Shown here: piece by piece, positions 21,935 to 34,550 of the stretch
Numbering within the stretch: position 1 is the stretch's first letter
Layout: each line of letters begins with the position of its first letter
Source of the DNA: Platanthera guangdongensis
Lineage: Eukaryota > Streptophyta > Magnoliopsida > Asparagales > Orchidaceae
Length of the DNA: 64,000 nt
Assembly: GCA_039583875.1 (NCBI GenBank)
Contig: CM077153.1
Coordinates: 114,200,568-114,264,567 of the forward strand
Direction: 5' to 3'
The notes under the pieces: generated by a model
Databases searched by the model: none
What the model was told of the DNA's origin: nothing
What the model saw: the letters and a program-made list of their open reading frames with translations, nothing else
Position numbers and translations under genes: made by a program

Positions 21935-22933
21935 CCATCTAGGCTTACTTCCAGTTCTTATTGTTGAAAATGAGGCGGCGTGAGACGTGGTGCGAGAGCT
22001 CCATGGCTCGAAATTGGGCCTGGGTGGTCTTCAAGACAAGGTTTTGCGATGACTCATTATCAAAGGGATCAATCCCAAAGCCGCTATATAGCCCAGAGCC
22101 GAGGGAGAAGACATGGCTAGTGGGAGGGTCCCAATCCTTCTAGGAAGGAAGGATAGTGGATACTGACACTCGGTTCGAGTCCTACCATAGCAGGACCGGG
22201 TCGTCGGCGGCGTCTTTTACCACAGGCCCCATATTATAGTTTTGATGAGAGGAATGGGGTGGGAGACTGGAGGAGCCAGTTTCGCGAGGAGGAAGCTCGA
22301 TAGATTGAGCGAAGGTTGTGGCGATTCGGTCGGGTGGGGCCGTCTTGCGAGTAGGCGAGACAGCTTGACGGCGAGGTGATTGTGACTTTTCTACGGAGAT
22401 GGGTGTTAGAGATCCCGACATCTCTTTCATTTCTTGGGGAGCAGTATCCTTTTTCCCTTTCGACTACGATACCACCTTCTTGATCGTCTTTTTGGGGTTG
22501 TGCCGAGGAGCGGCAACATCATCCCCAGCTCTTTTCTTAGGGGCGCAAGTCAGCGATTCCTTCGCCGCCTCTGTCGCCATACTGGCGAGGGCGAGACCTT
22601 TGGATGGCCCTGCACTGCTCAGGTAGGGGGGATGCATGAGAATAGTTCTCTCTCCTAAAAAAGAAAATGGTTAGAATAGAGCAAAGGAATGGTGAATATA
22701 AGACTAAGGTGGCACGAGTATACCTTCAACGGGGAAGACGAGAAGGAGCGAGTCAAGATCTCGCCGTAGGTAGTTAACTTCAAAAATTTTCCCTGCGAAG
22801 AAATCACAGAGAGCCTTTTCCACGCCCCCGACCTTGGGGGTCTCGTAATATATCTCGGCGGGCGATACCGGGGCGAGTGGGATGCCTCCCAGATTTCTGT
22901 GAATGAAGACAAAGCGGGTGAGCTAGTGGTGGT
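21935..22933 (-). pseudogene. Antisense accessory ORF of Tat T1, duplicate 2 (partial)
   Basis: Second copy of 14892-15887. It shows the same order on the minus strand: a domain ending in LRRDLDSLLLVFPVEG, a GT-AG intron of similar size and position, the PYLSSAGPSKGLALASM block, a Pro/Ser-rich part with SPRRQAVSPTR, and the helical part cut at 21935. The stops after KKVVS and after LLW are the same as in copy 1. The left end is the duplication joint and the right end is the S2 LTR, at the identical site as copy 1. Confidence 0.72.
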
Positions 22934-24636
22934 TGTTGGATCCCTAGTTTGATTGGGCTAGGTTCACTAATTAGGATGATTGACCCAACATGTATAGCTG
23001 GGGTCATGTCTGTGTCCTAGAGTCTAGGCTATGTCCTTACAGTTAACATTGCATGTACCAGCCAACAAAATATAGCAGAAGACTCAAGACTTAGAGAAAA
23101 CTCAGCTCAGGAAAGTGAGTTCGATGTTCGTCGAACTCAGCTCGACGAAAGTCATGCTCAGCTCGACGAACTCAGAGACAATTCTCTCCGTTGAGCTCGA
23201 CGAACTTGGACTCTGGTCGACAATTTCTGGTAGTTCAACATCAACATTCTAAGTCCAGAATCATTTCTCTGAACTCTAGTCGATGAAGTTATGTTATCAG
23301 CTCGATGAATTTAGAGCACAGAATTGGCAAGTTTTATCAGAAAGCAGTTAGCAGTTCTCAGGTCGACGATCTTGGTTCTCAGGATGACGAACAACAATTA
23401 TCTGGTCGACGAACATGATTTCTCAGCCCGACGAACTCTGGACTCAGGTCGACGAAATCTGTTCTTTGCTCGACGAATTCTGTGCAGATCCAGACTTGGA
23501 TTTTTCCTTCTTTTGTCCTTATTTTATTGCAATAATTCCTGAATAATCAATGCTTAATATTCTCTGAATATTACCGTTAGAAGCAGCATTGATTATGGTA
23601 TTCATCAGGATTATTACTTGTCGTTTTTCAATAGGACAGTTGGGGAAATTCAATTAATGCAGATATTCTATCCAGCCGTATTACATTCTCAGGCCGTCAG
23701 TAATCAATGCAGAAAGGAATTCAAAAAATTCAAAGGAGATTGTTGACTGATCATATAAAAGAGATTTTATCTCTTTTCGAAAAAAAAGAAGACACTGAGC
23801 AGCAAGTTCAGACCAGAAAGACAATACAGGCTTACAGAGAAGATCAACAACAATTTGATTCTAATCCTTCTCTATACAGAAAACAAACCAGTTTTCTCCT
23901 TGACATTGGTGAAGAAGAAGAAGAACATTCATTCCAAATCAAGAGTCTTCTTTAACCTTCACTCCAGGATTCTTCAAGGGCAACAAAATCTCTATCAGTC
24001 AAGAAGTTCCTGGATCTCTTCTAGTCAAGGCTAAAGATAGAAGACCTACACCCTGAAGAAAAGCTCAAGTCTTCCTGAGTTCAATATCTCAGGGGGAGCT
24101 TTGTCAATATCAAAGATCCACTAGTCTTCTCAGTTGACTTGAGAAAGAGAAGACACCATAACTCTCTCACCCCCTCAATGTACAAATGGTTCTTTAACTC
24201 CCTTCAAAAGTTATTCTTTGATTGCTAGTCACCTAGTCAAAAGACTTGAGTGGTTTTTGAGCACCTTATCAAAAGTTCATTGGTGGCAGTCACTTGATCA
24301 AAACCTGTAGTGGATTACTACTAGGGTGCTAGAAGAGTGGATGTACCTAAGTTGGGGAACCACTATAAAGTTCTTGTGTCGTCTGGTTACCCATTTCTTC
24401 TTGCTCTTGTTGTGCCTGTGTTAAATTTAGCTTTGTTGTTCCGGTGGTAGATTAGTTTTATTTTTACTGTGGCTGTGTTAGAATAGTTTATATTAGATTG
24501 TCATTTTTTTCTTATAGTGAATATTAGTTGCTTTGCTCTAATAATTTTGTATATTCTAAATAGTCTTCAGATACTCTATTCACCCCCTCCCCACCCCCAC
24601 CCCACTAGAGTATATCTGGTCTAACCCTTACTTTTA
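22934..24636 (+). repeat. 5' LTR of S2, duplicate 2 (1.70 kb)
   Basis: Starts TGTTGGATCCC and ends CTTACTTTTA (the terminal TTCA has become TTTA). It is collinear with 15888-17554. TCGACGAA words fill 23120-23480. A C-rich microsatellite at about 24581-24605 near the 3' end is longer than in duplicate 1 and corresponds to the G run in S1. The CTATAAAG candidate is near 24363. Confidence 0.88.
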
Positions 24637-24638
24637 AT

Positions 24639-24649
24639 TGGTATCAAAG
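24639..24649 (+). other. Primer-binding site of S2, duplicate 2
   Basis: TGGTATCAAAG, the same variant as in duplicate 1. Athila begins 28 bases downstream. Confidence 0.8.
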
Positions 24650-26726
24650 TAGTGTTTCTTTGGTTATACAAGCTAACTGATGGCCCGCGAACAGACTCTT
24701 ATGTGGGTGGCTGGTTCGATGAGTCGAACACCGCGGGCTTGCTGAGGGAGGCAAGTGCACCTATCGCAAGTAGTACTCGATATTCGGGGGAATACCGAGG
24801 TCGTATTGTTCTCGGGGTCGGGTTGATTATTCTTACTCCTCTAGGAGGACTATTATTTTACTGAAAGTAAGGCAGAGATTTTAATTAACTAAAGAGCGAA
24901 AAAAAGAATGTGCGAAAATGATTTTAGAAAATTCAATGAAGGTTTAACGCTCGGCACCGAATCAGATTAAGACTAAAATAACTTTTAATAATTATTGAAC
25001 TTAGATTTCAAATTAATAAAAGGCAACTTTGCCATGGAGGTTCCACAAATATGAGCGCACTTATCTCTAGGAATATTGCTCACCTGAACGCTAAGACTAT
25101 TAGACCGAGCGTTAGTCTGACGAAGGATTCCTCTTATGGCCCGCTTTAGGCTAAGAACCACGCTATTGGGTGGGGAACCCAATCCGTTAGAATTACGCTT
25201 GTCCTCTCTCGAGGGTATGCATGAAACTCTATTTACCCATGGGTGATCTGTCCATACGCACGGCCTCTCGGCTAACTAGCATATGGATAACGGAAATAGG
25301 GTCCACACATCGATATGTGGTCCTACGCGTCGTTAACCCGGGGTAAACCTTAAGTCCTTAAATTAAAGTGAAAATAAAGAACTTTAATTATTTCAAATCA
25401 TTTTAAATGTCCCAATGCTCTTCGATGCTGAGGATAATAATGATTAGCCACTCATCGGTATGGGGACGACTTTATAATTTGATGCGGCGCGAGCTCGTAA
25501 CTAAACGCTAAAGGATTATAAGAAGAAGACATGAAAATAACAAACATTTAGAAAGCTTAAAAATTTAGCTAAAACGAGAACTCACACACACTTCAAATTA
25601 TAAATAAAAAAAACTAAGTTACAAGAAAGGAAAATTACAAGTCCTACGCAAACGAGTAGGCGGGAAATAAGGGCGCGCGATTTAACTCTTAATGAGTAGG
25701 CAAAAATAAAAAAAATAAAATTACAAGTCCTACTCAAACGAGTAGGCGGGAAATAAAAGCACGCCATTTAACTCTTAACGAGTGGGAGGAAATAAATGCG
25801 CGCACACACACACTCTACACGAATTAAACGAAAGCAATAAAACTATCTCCTACACACAACACACTCTACATAATTTGAAGAAAGCGATAAAAATAAAGCA
25901 TTAAAATTTATCTCCTACACACACACACTCTATATAATTGAAGAAAGCATAAAAGAAAGCATGAAAAATTATGCTCCTACACACACACACATCATGAAAT
26001 TTTAAAGAACAAAAATGAAAACCTAACTCCTACACTCACACACACAAATTAAAAATAAAATGAAAGTTACCTAAAAATTAAAACAACTACTTTTTTATAT
26101 TTAGATTTTATCAAAAACACATAAAAAGAACAAATTAAAAAGAAAGAAAACAAAAGTTTTTCAAAATAAATTAAAAACTAAAGTCTTTCAAAAATTAAAA
26201 TTAGAACTTTTTCATTCTTAGGATTTCATAAAAGTGATTAAAAAGTGAAAAGAAAATGAAAAGAACAAAAAAGGGTTTACATCTTAAAATAAAGCTAAGT
26301 AAAAAAAATAAAAAACACTTTAATAACTCTTTTACAAATCCATAAGAATGAAAATATTAAAGCAACTATAACCCTAACATGGAGACAAATCAAACAAGGG
26401 AAAGCAATAGAACTAAAGAAATTACACTCATACACACACACACACACACACACTTTTCATAAAGAGAAATGCTACAAAATACAAAGAGATAAAAAGAGAA
26501 AGAGATGAGCTACCCAAATAAACTTTCATGCCATGGAGAGAGAGAAAAGGACACATTTTTTTATTATGAAATTGAAACTATTACAAAGCTAAAGCTAAAG
26601 CAAAAATAAACATAAAAGGAAGGGGGGAGAAATATCCTTACATAGCACTTGAATCCACAAGGGCAGCCCACAAAACACACAAAATTGGCTCAAAAAGGTG
26701 AAGCCTTGGTTCTTACAGAAATGGCC

Positions 26727-26734
26727 TATTTATA
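26727..26734 (-). promoter_or_regulatory. TATA box in Athila 3' LTR
   Basis: The minus strand reads TATAAATA in a context identical in the other LTR at 36611-36618. The nearest palindromic motif lies about 20 bases upstream on the minus strand. Confidence 0.65.
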
Positions 26735-26749
26735 GAGAAAATTTCCTAC

Positions 26750-27195
26750 GAACACGCCCCCTGACACGGGCGTGTAGGGGTGGCATGTCAGCACTATTTG
26801 TGATGTGATCCGGTGATTTGACTAGAAAATTGACTTCGGGTTGTATACGAGGATGTCACGCCTAGGTCACGGGCGTGACTCTGGGCGTGTCAGGGAGGTG
26901 GAACCGGGCGTGGGTTGCATCAAAAATCGCCGGTGGTGTCTTGTCGGCCAGGTGGAGGAGTCACGCCCCAGGTCACGAGCATGATGCTGGGCGTGTAGGC
27001 TTGGTCGATGATCGTCGCGCAAATTTCGATGAGCTTGAGTGTCACGACCATGTTCACGGGGCGTGTCAAATGACACGGGCGTGACCCCGGGCGTGTCCAA
27101 CTTTTCTTATCAAATTCTTCTGATTCCACGGGAAATGTAGTGTCACGGCCTGGTCACCGGCGTGACCCAAAGTACACGGGCGTGTCAGGTCATTT
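26750..27195. repeat. CACGGGCGTG motif cluster in U3 of Athila 3' LTR
   Basis: Irregularly spaced copies of ACACGGGCGTGT or one-base variants (near 26764, 27073 and 27175), with shorter halves such as GGGCGTGTC and GTCACGCC in between. Each CG-rich word is a near-perfect inverted repeat. Confidence 0.8.
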
Positions 27196-27358
27196 TTTGA
27201 CTTTTTCCTGAAAAATTTCAGAAAAACAAAATTAATCTAAGTTAGGTAAATATTTACAAAAGGAAACATATTTATAAATAAAAATAACTAAAAACTATGA
27301 ATAAGAACTAAAACGATATAAATAAAAAATTAAATATGCATATATTTACAACTCATCA

Positions 27359-29430
27359 AATACCCCCATACTTAAGCTTTTGCTATTACAGAGCAAAATT
27401 TTAAGGCGAACCTATAAGGAATAAAAGAAACTCTAAGTTAGCTACCGCTTAATTAATTATAAGAGAGATCTAAATAAACATACGGGTGTAAGAGTTAAGT
27501 CCTAAAATTATGTAGATGATTTAAATAGCGCAAAAGTTTTGGCCAAAAAACTTCTTGATGTAATCAAATAAAAAGCAATAATTGTAATGGTTAGATAAAC
27601 AAAAATAGTTTGGAATTATATGAACTTTAGCTTATAGGAGTTTTACTGGAAATAATGCAATTTATAAATTATGCTCTCAAAAAGATTTTTGAATTAATTC
27701 TATAATCGTGAAATTGGTTAAGGGGGTTGATGTTGGTTTATGAAGAGGGTTTGGATAATGAGGTGAGGTGATTTTTTCTCGAACCTCCATTTTTTTTTCT
27801 TTTGGATTATTAGGAAAATGAAATCTTATTTTCCTAATATCATTTTTTTCAACTTCATGATAAAATTGACACGATGTATATGTGTGGGAGTAATGAATTT
27901 TATCCTCTTACTCTGTAACATATAATCTTTTTAAATTATTGGGTGCATATGTTTACGGAACGAAATCTTATTCCCATTGATATAGGATCTTTTTGTTTTT
28001 TTGGATAGAAATTTTATCATGTCAAGTAAGGCATGATAAGGGGAGAAAAGAAAACTAGATTTTTAATTAAAATGTTTTTGAGAGCAACCTTAATAAATTG
28101 TACGTTCCAATTTTTCAGAAAGCTAAAAGTAAACATAATTGAATTCTTAAGTCGTTAGTTTCTAACTTAATACACGTGCTCCTATCAGTAAAAAATTAGA
28201 AGTAGTGCCTAAAATGAGTTCGCTATTTTTAACAAAACATAATGAATTCTTTAAAACTTAACCCCTGCTATTTAAATATTTCAATCGATAATTAATAAAC
28301 AAATAGCAAACAAAGAATTAATAAAATTCATATATAAATAAACTCAAAACAAATCTTTTGGATAGCTTGAAAATTAAGGATGATATATTTGATTTATTTG
28401 TTTCAAAACATGTTTTTGGATTTTTAGAGGTTTATCATTTTTTTGTGTTTTTAATTTATTATCTTTTTTTGAATTTTTATTTTGTTTTACTGAATTTTTT
28501 TGAATTTTTGACTTATTATCTTCCTTTTTTTGTTTGTTTTTAAATTTGTTATTATATACATACGGAAAACGATAAGAAATATATATTTTTTGAACTATAT
28601 TATTTTTTTCTTTTCAAATGTTTTTTGGATTTTTTTGTTTTTATAAGCAAATATTTACAAAAATAAGGAAAGAGATATAATAATTACAAAGAGTGAAAGA
28701 AAGGAAGAGGAAAAAAAAAGAGAAAAGAAAAAAATATTTACAAAAGATATTTACAAGATAAAACAAAACTTTTTTTGGAATTTTTGTTTTATAATTTTTT
28801 GGAATTTTATAATAAAAAGAAAGGAAAAGAATTTTTTTTTTGGATTTTGTGTTTTATAATTTTTGAATTTTTGTTTAAAAGAAAAGAATTTTTTTATTTT
28901 ATATTTTTCACTTTATAATTTTTTTGTTTTGTTTTGTTGTTATATATTTTTGGGTTTTTGAAATGCAGAAAATAGAAGTGCAGAAAATAAATCACGAAAA
29001 TACCCTAAAACATAAGTCCAACATTTTCCCCAATATTGCAATGTAAGTATGCGAAACAAAAGAGAAAATGCAATAATTACAAAGAAAATAAAGAGGGGTA
29101 GAAACTTCCATGAAACGCGTTTGGGGAGGCCCATCAAAAACCCTGCAGTTTATTAGAAAAAGTAGCAAACAAAATAAATAAAGAGAGAAAAAGATAAGCG
29201 AGGGGTGCCTCCCAGGAGCGCTTTGTTTATAGTCGTGTAACTTGACTATTTTGGCGGAGTTATAAATCGAGAAGGGTTATGTTTTCGTAATGCTCGATCA
29301 CTTGGTCACCCGCTATGTATAACTTTAACCGATGACCGTTTACTTTTAACGAACCTCTTTCCGGGTGGGAGACGAGTACGGTCCCATATGGAAAAACTTC
29401 TTCAACTATGAAGGGACCGGACCATCTAGA
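27359..29430. other. Athila 3' internal region with no env-like ORF
   Basis: About 2 kb between the integrase remnant and the 3' LTR, where many Athila elements have an env-like ORF. I see only AT-rich sequence with long T or A runs (27780-28960) and short low-complexity frames. At 27359-27385 the minus strand gives the polypurine tract (GTATGGGGGTATT) next to the LTR. Around 29200-29230 the block GAGGGGTGCCTCCCAGGAGC resembles the conserved sequence that often follows Athila pol. Confidence 0.6.
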
Positions 29431-30122
29431 TTTTAGTTTTGCAGAAAAAGTTTAAGACGCAAATTATAAAAACAGACAAGATCGCCCGGAGAAAATAATA
29501 TTGGGGACTTTATTTTTCGATCGTGATATAACTTAGAACGCTCCTTATAGAACTTATTGCTCTCGTAAGCGTTTGCATGCCATTCATCGAGCTCGATTAG
29601 TTGCAGTTTTCTATTCTGAGCGGCTAAGTTGGCGTCGAGGTTTAAGAGTTTTAAAGCCCAAAGAGCGTGATGCTCTACTTCTACGGGTAAATGACACGCT
29701 TTGCCATAGACTAACCAGAACGACATACAACCAATTGCTGTTTTGTATGCCGTCCGATACGCCCACAACGCATCGTCGAATTTAACAGACCAATCTTTCC
29801 TATTTAGTGAGACGGTTTTATCTAATATTCACTTAATCTCTCGATTGAGTACCTCAACTTGGCCACTGGTTTGCGGATGGTAGGGGGCGACGAGTTTGTG
29901 CTTGACTCTGTATTTAGCTAACGTCTTAGCCATAAGAGCGTTATAGAAATGCGTTCCCCTATCAATAACAATTGCGCGAGGCGTGTCAAAGCGAGAAAAT
30001 AGTTTTTTAAGAAATATAACGACGACTCGCGCATCGTTGGTGGGGAGAGCTTGCGCTTCCGCCCACCTCGATACATAGTCGACCGCCAACAAAATATATG
30101 CCCCATAAATCGAAGACTTCAC
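29431..30122 (-). pseudogene. Athila integrase
   Basis: 30122-29829 carries the core: AVDYVSRW with the first aspartate, VIDRGTHF with the second, and [16 protein letters not shown] with the glutamate. 29768-29433 carries the C-terminal part: MWAYRTAYKT, LVYGKACHLPVE, LNLDANLA and a SPGDLVCFYN-like block. A break near 29829 (TAG in the core-to-C-terminal link) separates them. Catalytic residues are all present. The zinc-binding part is encoded upstream near 30170-30260. Confidence 0.88.
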
Positions 30123-30125
30123 ATT

Positions 30126-31130
30126 CTAAAACATGTTTTGGGGCATCTCGTCTCGACGAGAGATGTTACTCGACCGTTGATAGCTATCGCATGTGCACAC
30201 AAAAGTGTGTGCGTCTTTGAAGAGAGTGGGCCAAAAGTATCTCGCCTCTAGCGCCTTCCGAGCGGTCCGATTGGCTTGATAATGCCCACCGGCTGGACCC
30301 TCGGGGCAATGCTTAAGAATTTGCAAGCACTCCACACCCTGAATGCATCTTTGGACTGCTTGGTCTGCGTAGATATGAAAAAGAAATGGGTCCTCCCAAA
30401 AGAAAATTTTCAAGTTAGAAAAGAATTTCTTCTTTTGATGACTTGAAAACTCTTTTGGAAGCACCCGCGTTACTAAGTAAGCTGCTAAATCTGCGAACAA
30501 AGGCAAAGATGACGAAGAATTATGAATGGCTAGGAGGAATTCCTCAGGGAATTTGTCATTTATTTCAGATTCGACGAGCGCTTCCGCACCCAGATTTTCT
30601 AAGCGGGAGAGGTGGTCTGCCGCTAGATTTTCCGCGCCCCTCTTATCTCGGATCTCCAAATAAAACTCTTGTAGGAGGAGAATCCATCGAAGAAGGCGGG
30701 GCTTCGCATCATTTTTAGCTAATAAATATTTAAGGGCGGAGTGATCGGTAAATACGATAACTTTAGAAAGTATTATATACGAGCGAAACTTATCAAAAGC
30801 GAAAACGACGTCTAAGCGTTCCTTTTTCGTCGTCGTGTAATTTACTTGTGCGGAAGTGCACGTCTTGCTAGCGTAATAAATTGGATGAAAATGTTTTTCT
30901 ACGCGTTGGCCAAGAATGTCACCTAAGGCAATATCACTAGCGTCGCACATAATTTCAAACGGAAGGGACCGATTAGGGGCCACTAAAATTGGGGAGGTGA
31001 TAAGTTTTTGTTTTATTAAATTAAAGGCAGAGTTGCACTCGCTACTAAAGATGAAGCGTGATTCCTTTTCCAAGAGGTGAGTTAGCGGCTTTGTTATTTT
31101 TGAAAAGTCTTGAATAAATCATCAGTAAAA
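30126..31130 (-). pseudogene. Athila RNase H and integrase zinc-binding domain
   Basis: Open at 30126-31073 (315 aa). It starts in the RT thumb ([14 protein letters not shown]), runs through the RNase H domain ([57 protein letters not shown]) and ends in the integrase zinc-binding region ([12 protein letters not shown] then [11 protein letters not shown]). The RNase H acidic residues D, E and D are visible. The frame is unusually long for this decayed element. Confidence 0.9.
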
Positions 31131-32030
31131 GCCCTCATGGCCTAAGAAACTCCTAATAGATTTTACGTTTGTTGGTTGCGGAAGTTTTTCTATGATTTCT
31201 ATCTTGGCCTTATCCACCTCCATCCCCTTAGATGAAATCATATGTCCGATGACCAAACCTCCTCGAACCATAAAGTTATACTTTTCCCAATTTAAAACAA
31301 GGCTTGTGACCTCGCACCGTTGGAGGACACGATCTAGATTGTGAAGACAATCGGGAAAAGAGCATCCGAAAACAAAAAGTCATCCATAAAGACTTCCATA
31401 ATGTCGTCTACTAGCTCGCCAAAGATTGCTAGCATACATCTTTGGAATGTAGCCGGCGCATTGCAGAGTCTAAATGGCATTCTTCGGTATGCGAAGGTGT
31501 CAAACGGGCAAGTAAAAGTTGTTTTCTCTTGATCATCGAGGGAAATGGGGATTTTGAAAAACCCCGATAAACCATCAAGAAAACAATAATATGGATGACC
31601 GGATAAACGCTCTAAAATCTTGTCCAGAAAAGGGAGTGGGAAATGGTCCTTACGGGTGGCATCATTAAGTTTTCTATAATCGATGCACACTCGCCAACCC
31701 GTAACAGTACGAGTTAGGATGAGCTCGTTATGCTCATTCGCCACTACGGTTAGACCGCCCTTCTTGGGCACGACATTCACGAGACTAACCCATGCACTGT
31801 TCGAAATAGGGTAGATAATCCCTGCATCTAATAACTTGATAATCATTAAGAAATAGGTTAAGACGACGCTGCGGCTGAATCGTTTTGCGGCAATTATCGT
31901 TAAGAAACATATTATGGGTGCAAAAGAAGGGGTTAATCCCCTTTAAGTCAGATATTGGCCACGCAATTGCGTGGCGATGTTTAAGTAAAACTTCCAATAA
32001 ATCGGAAGTCTCCGAATCACTCAAGTCCGA
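31131..32030 (-). pseudogene. Athila reverse transcriptase
   Basis: Open at 31334-31846 (170 aa), with the upstream part at 31785-32024. The order is LLDAGIIYPISNS, VVPKKGG, WRVCIDYRKLND, FLDGLSGFFKIPI, then FRLCNAPATFQR and the catalytic FMDDF block (F-M-D-D, the usual Athila version of YxDD). A frame change near 31800 and another after the FMDDF block, near 31340, break it. The thumb resumes in the 30126-31073 frame. Confidence 0.88.
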
Positions 32031-32600
32031 AGAAATAATAACGGGAAGCGTATCGCCTTTCCCAAAAAAGCGTATTTGAGTGATTTGGGTAAGGGTTTGA
32101 GGTCTAGGATGGGCGGTTCTTCTAGGGAGGTTTTAATTCCTATGTCTTTCTTTCCAATTGGTTCGAAAGGGAAGTCTATAGAGGTATCCTCATCGCATGT
32201 AAAATTTTCAAGCGTATAAATATCATCGTTTAAAAATACGGACTCGAAAACGGGAGAAGAACGATCTACAAAAAAGGTATCTAAAGAATAGCAGAAATCG
32301 TCACTTGATGACAAATTGTCCATCGAGGGACTAATAGAGAAAGTAACTTGATCATCTCCTACCCGGAGGAGAAGACGACCATTACTAACATCTATTAGTG
32401 CACGAGAGGCGGCGAGAAAAGGGCGACAGAGTATTATTGGTACCTCGGTGTCCTCCTCGATGTCTAAGATAACGAAGTCTACTGGAAAGGTAAACTTGTC
32501 TACTCAAACAAGGAAGTCCTCCACTACCCCGATTGGGAACTTAACCGAGCGATCCGCTAATTAGATGCGCATATTCGTAGGATTAGGAATACCCAAACTT
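32031..32600 (-). pseudogene. Athila protease region
   Basis: Open at 32021-32323; upstream the frame shows a degenerate retropepsin-type stretch around 32400-32600 (ADRSVKFPIGVVEDFLV, then FVILDIEED and LCRPFLAASRALIDV). A stop follows the VEDFLV block. No intact catalytic D-T/S-G triad could be recognised. Confidence 0.72.
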
Positions 32601-34432
32601 AAACGTGAAAGAGCGAGAACGACATCAGATTAATGCTAACCACTAAATTAGCTAAGACGTATTTTACTAATATATTGTCAAAAAGGCACGGGATGGAAAA
32701 CCATCCCGGGTCGTTTTGTTTTGTGGGAAATTTATTAGTAAGGGCCGCCGAGCAGACAGCGTTGAGAGATACATGCGAAATAACCTCTAATTTACGTTTA
32801 TTAGAAAGTAGTTCTTCTAAAAATTTCGCATATTTGGGCATTTGCGAGATAGTCTCGTAAAATGGAACATTAATATGAATTTGTTTTAATAATAAAATAA
32901 ATTTTTCGTATTGCGCGCCCTTACGCTCGTTATCTAATTTATGCGGCGGCAAGGCCTTGTTTAAAATATTTTTTTCATTTAAAATTGGTAAAGGCAGCGT
33001 AATCAAAGAAGGGGGAAGAGGGGTCGGAGGTGAAATATGTACCTGCAGATTGATCCGTTTTGGATCGATCACCTCCTTTTCGCTACGTAGGGTTATAGCG
33101 TTGGCGTTCTCTCGAGGGTTGGACTCCATGTTTCCCGGCATTGCCCCGAGCGCGCGCTCGGACAACATCCTCGCGAGTTGTCCAACCTGTTGTTCATGGG
33201 TTTTTAGCGATCCGGTGATGTTCCGGATATTTGATTCGTGGGACGCTATATATTTAGAAAAATTCTCCTCCATCGGGGAGGGTTTTGGAAGAGTGGGAGG
33301 CTGTAGAAATCCGGGCATAAAAGAAATAGGGGGGCGCTGCGCATTGTCCGGGTTGCTCCAAGAAAAATTGGGGTGATTCCTCCAACCCGGATTATAGTTA
33401 TTACTATAAGGGTTGTTGTTGGGGTTGAACGAAGGATGACCTGAATTTCCAATGAAGTCCACGAACTCTTCAGCCACACAAACATTAGGGGGAATAAAAC
33501 AAGGCGGAGTGGAGGAGGTAGCAGACATCTCCGCCACCTGCTTTGTTAACCTTTCAACTTGAAGGGTTAAAAGAGCAGTGGAATCCACTTCAAAAAAGCC
33601 GGCCGCCGGCTTTGGGGGTCCCCGCGGGACGTTCCATTGATAGGCGTTCATAGCCATCTCTTCTAATAAAGCCTGGGCGGCCTCGGGGTTTTGTTATTCA
33701 AGGTACCCCCGACAGCCGCGTCAATCATTTGGCGTGTCTGAAAGTTAAGTCCGTTATAAAAAAATTTAACTACAACCACGTTGGTAGCGTGTGGTGCGGG
33801 CACCGGCAGAGGAACTCCTTAAACCGTTCCCAAGTCTCATAAAGAGACTCAGGATCGTTTTGCACAAACGAAAAAATGTTCGCCCGCAACTTTGTAGTTT
33901 TTGCAGGCGGAAAGTACTTCGTCAGGAACTGCTCGGTCAACTCAGCCCACATGGTGATACATCCTCGTGGGAGTGAATTCAACCACGTCTTGGCTTTGGA
34001 TTTAAGGGAAAAAGGAAATAGGCGCAAGCGAATGGCGTCATCAGTGACGCCATTAATCCTGAAGGTGTGGCAAATTTCCAAAAAGTTGGACAAGTGGACA
34101 TTCGGGTCCTCATCCGGCATTCCATCGAACTGCACGACATTTTTGACCATCTAAATGACACTTGATTTTATTTCGAAATTATTATTCTCCACCGTAGGGT
34201 GAACAATACTAGACCCAATATCGTCCAAATTCGGTCGGGCGTAATAAGACATTGTACGCTCGACGGCCGCGTTCGGATTAGGGTCGGCCATAACTTCAAC
34301 AGAGGGTTCTCCTATAGATTCTTCAGTGACTAAAGAAGGAATTCGACATTGAGATTGAATACGCGCAAGGGAGCGTTCGATCTCAGGGTCAAAGTCAAAA
34401 TCTTCAGACTCGGAGGGTTGTCCACGGGTCAT
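32601..34432 (-). pseudogene. Athila gag
   Basis: Three pieces: 34432-34151 (start MTRGQPSESEDFDFDPEIERS), 34150-33770 (capsid part: MVKNVVQFDGMPDEDPNVHLSNFLEICHTF-like region, WLNSLPRG, LTEQFLTKYFPPAKT and ESLYETWERFKE blocks) and 33657-32599 (352 aa). The last has the NPYSNNYNPGWRNHPNFSW block, a Pro-rich part and a KYAKFLEELLSNKRKLE block leading to protease. Stops and a frame change near 33690-33770 separate them. Confidence 0.9.
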
Positions 34433-34550
34433 ACACCCTAAAAAAAATTAAAGCGAAAGAAACTTTTTTTGGTTTCTGTTTGTTTTTGTTTTTTTTAGAA
34501 AATAAGTAAAAGTAATAGACTACGGAATTCAGAATAACAACTCAAGAGAG

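Larger units (their letters stand above)
24678..27358 (-). repeat. 3' LTR of Athila element (2.68 kb)
   Basis: Plus-strand ends TGATGGCCCGCG and ACTCATCA. It aligns along its whole length with 34575-37222, with scattered substitutions and small indels. It contains (AC)n tracts at 25800-26050 and 26430-26460 and an A-rich middle. A cluster of CACGGGCGTG-type words lies at about 26755-27190, directly upstream, on the minus strand, of a TATA box at 26727-26734. Confidence 0.92.

Noticed and set aside
25800..26460. (AC)n tracts as possible telomere- or centromere-type satellite
   Set aside because: They are short microsatellites inside the Athila LTR, present at the same places in both LTRs.
28358..28543. 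Phe/Leu-rich 61-aa frame resembling a membrane peptide
   Set aside because: It arises from T-rich low-complexity sequence in the Athila 3' region and has no start context or homologous copy.
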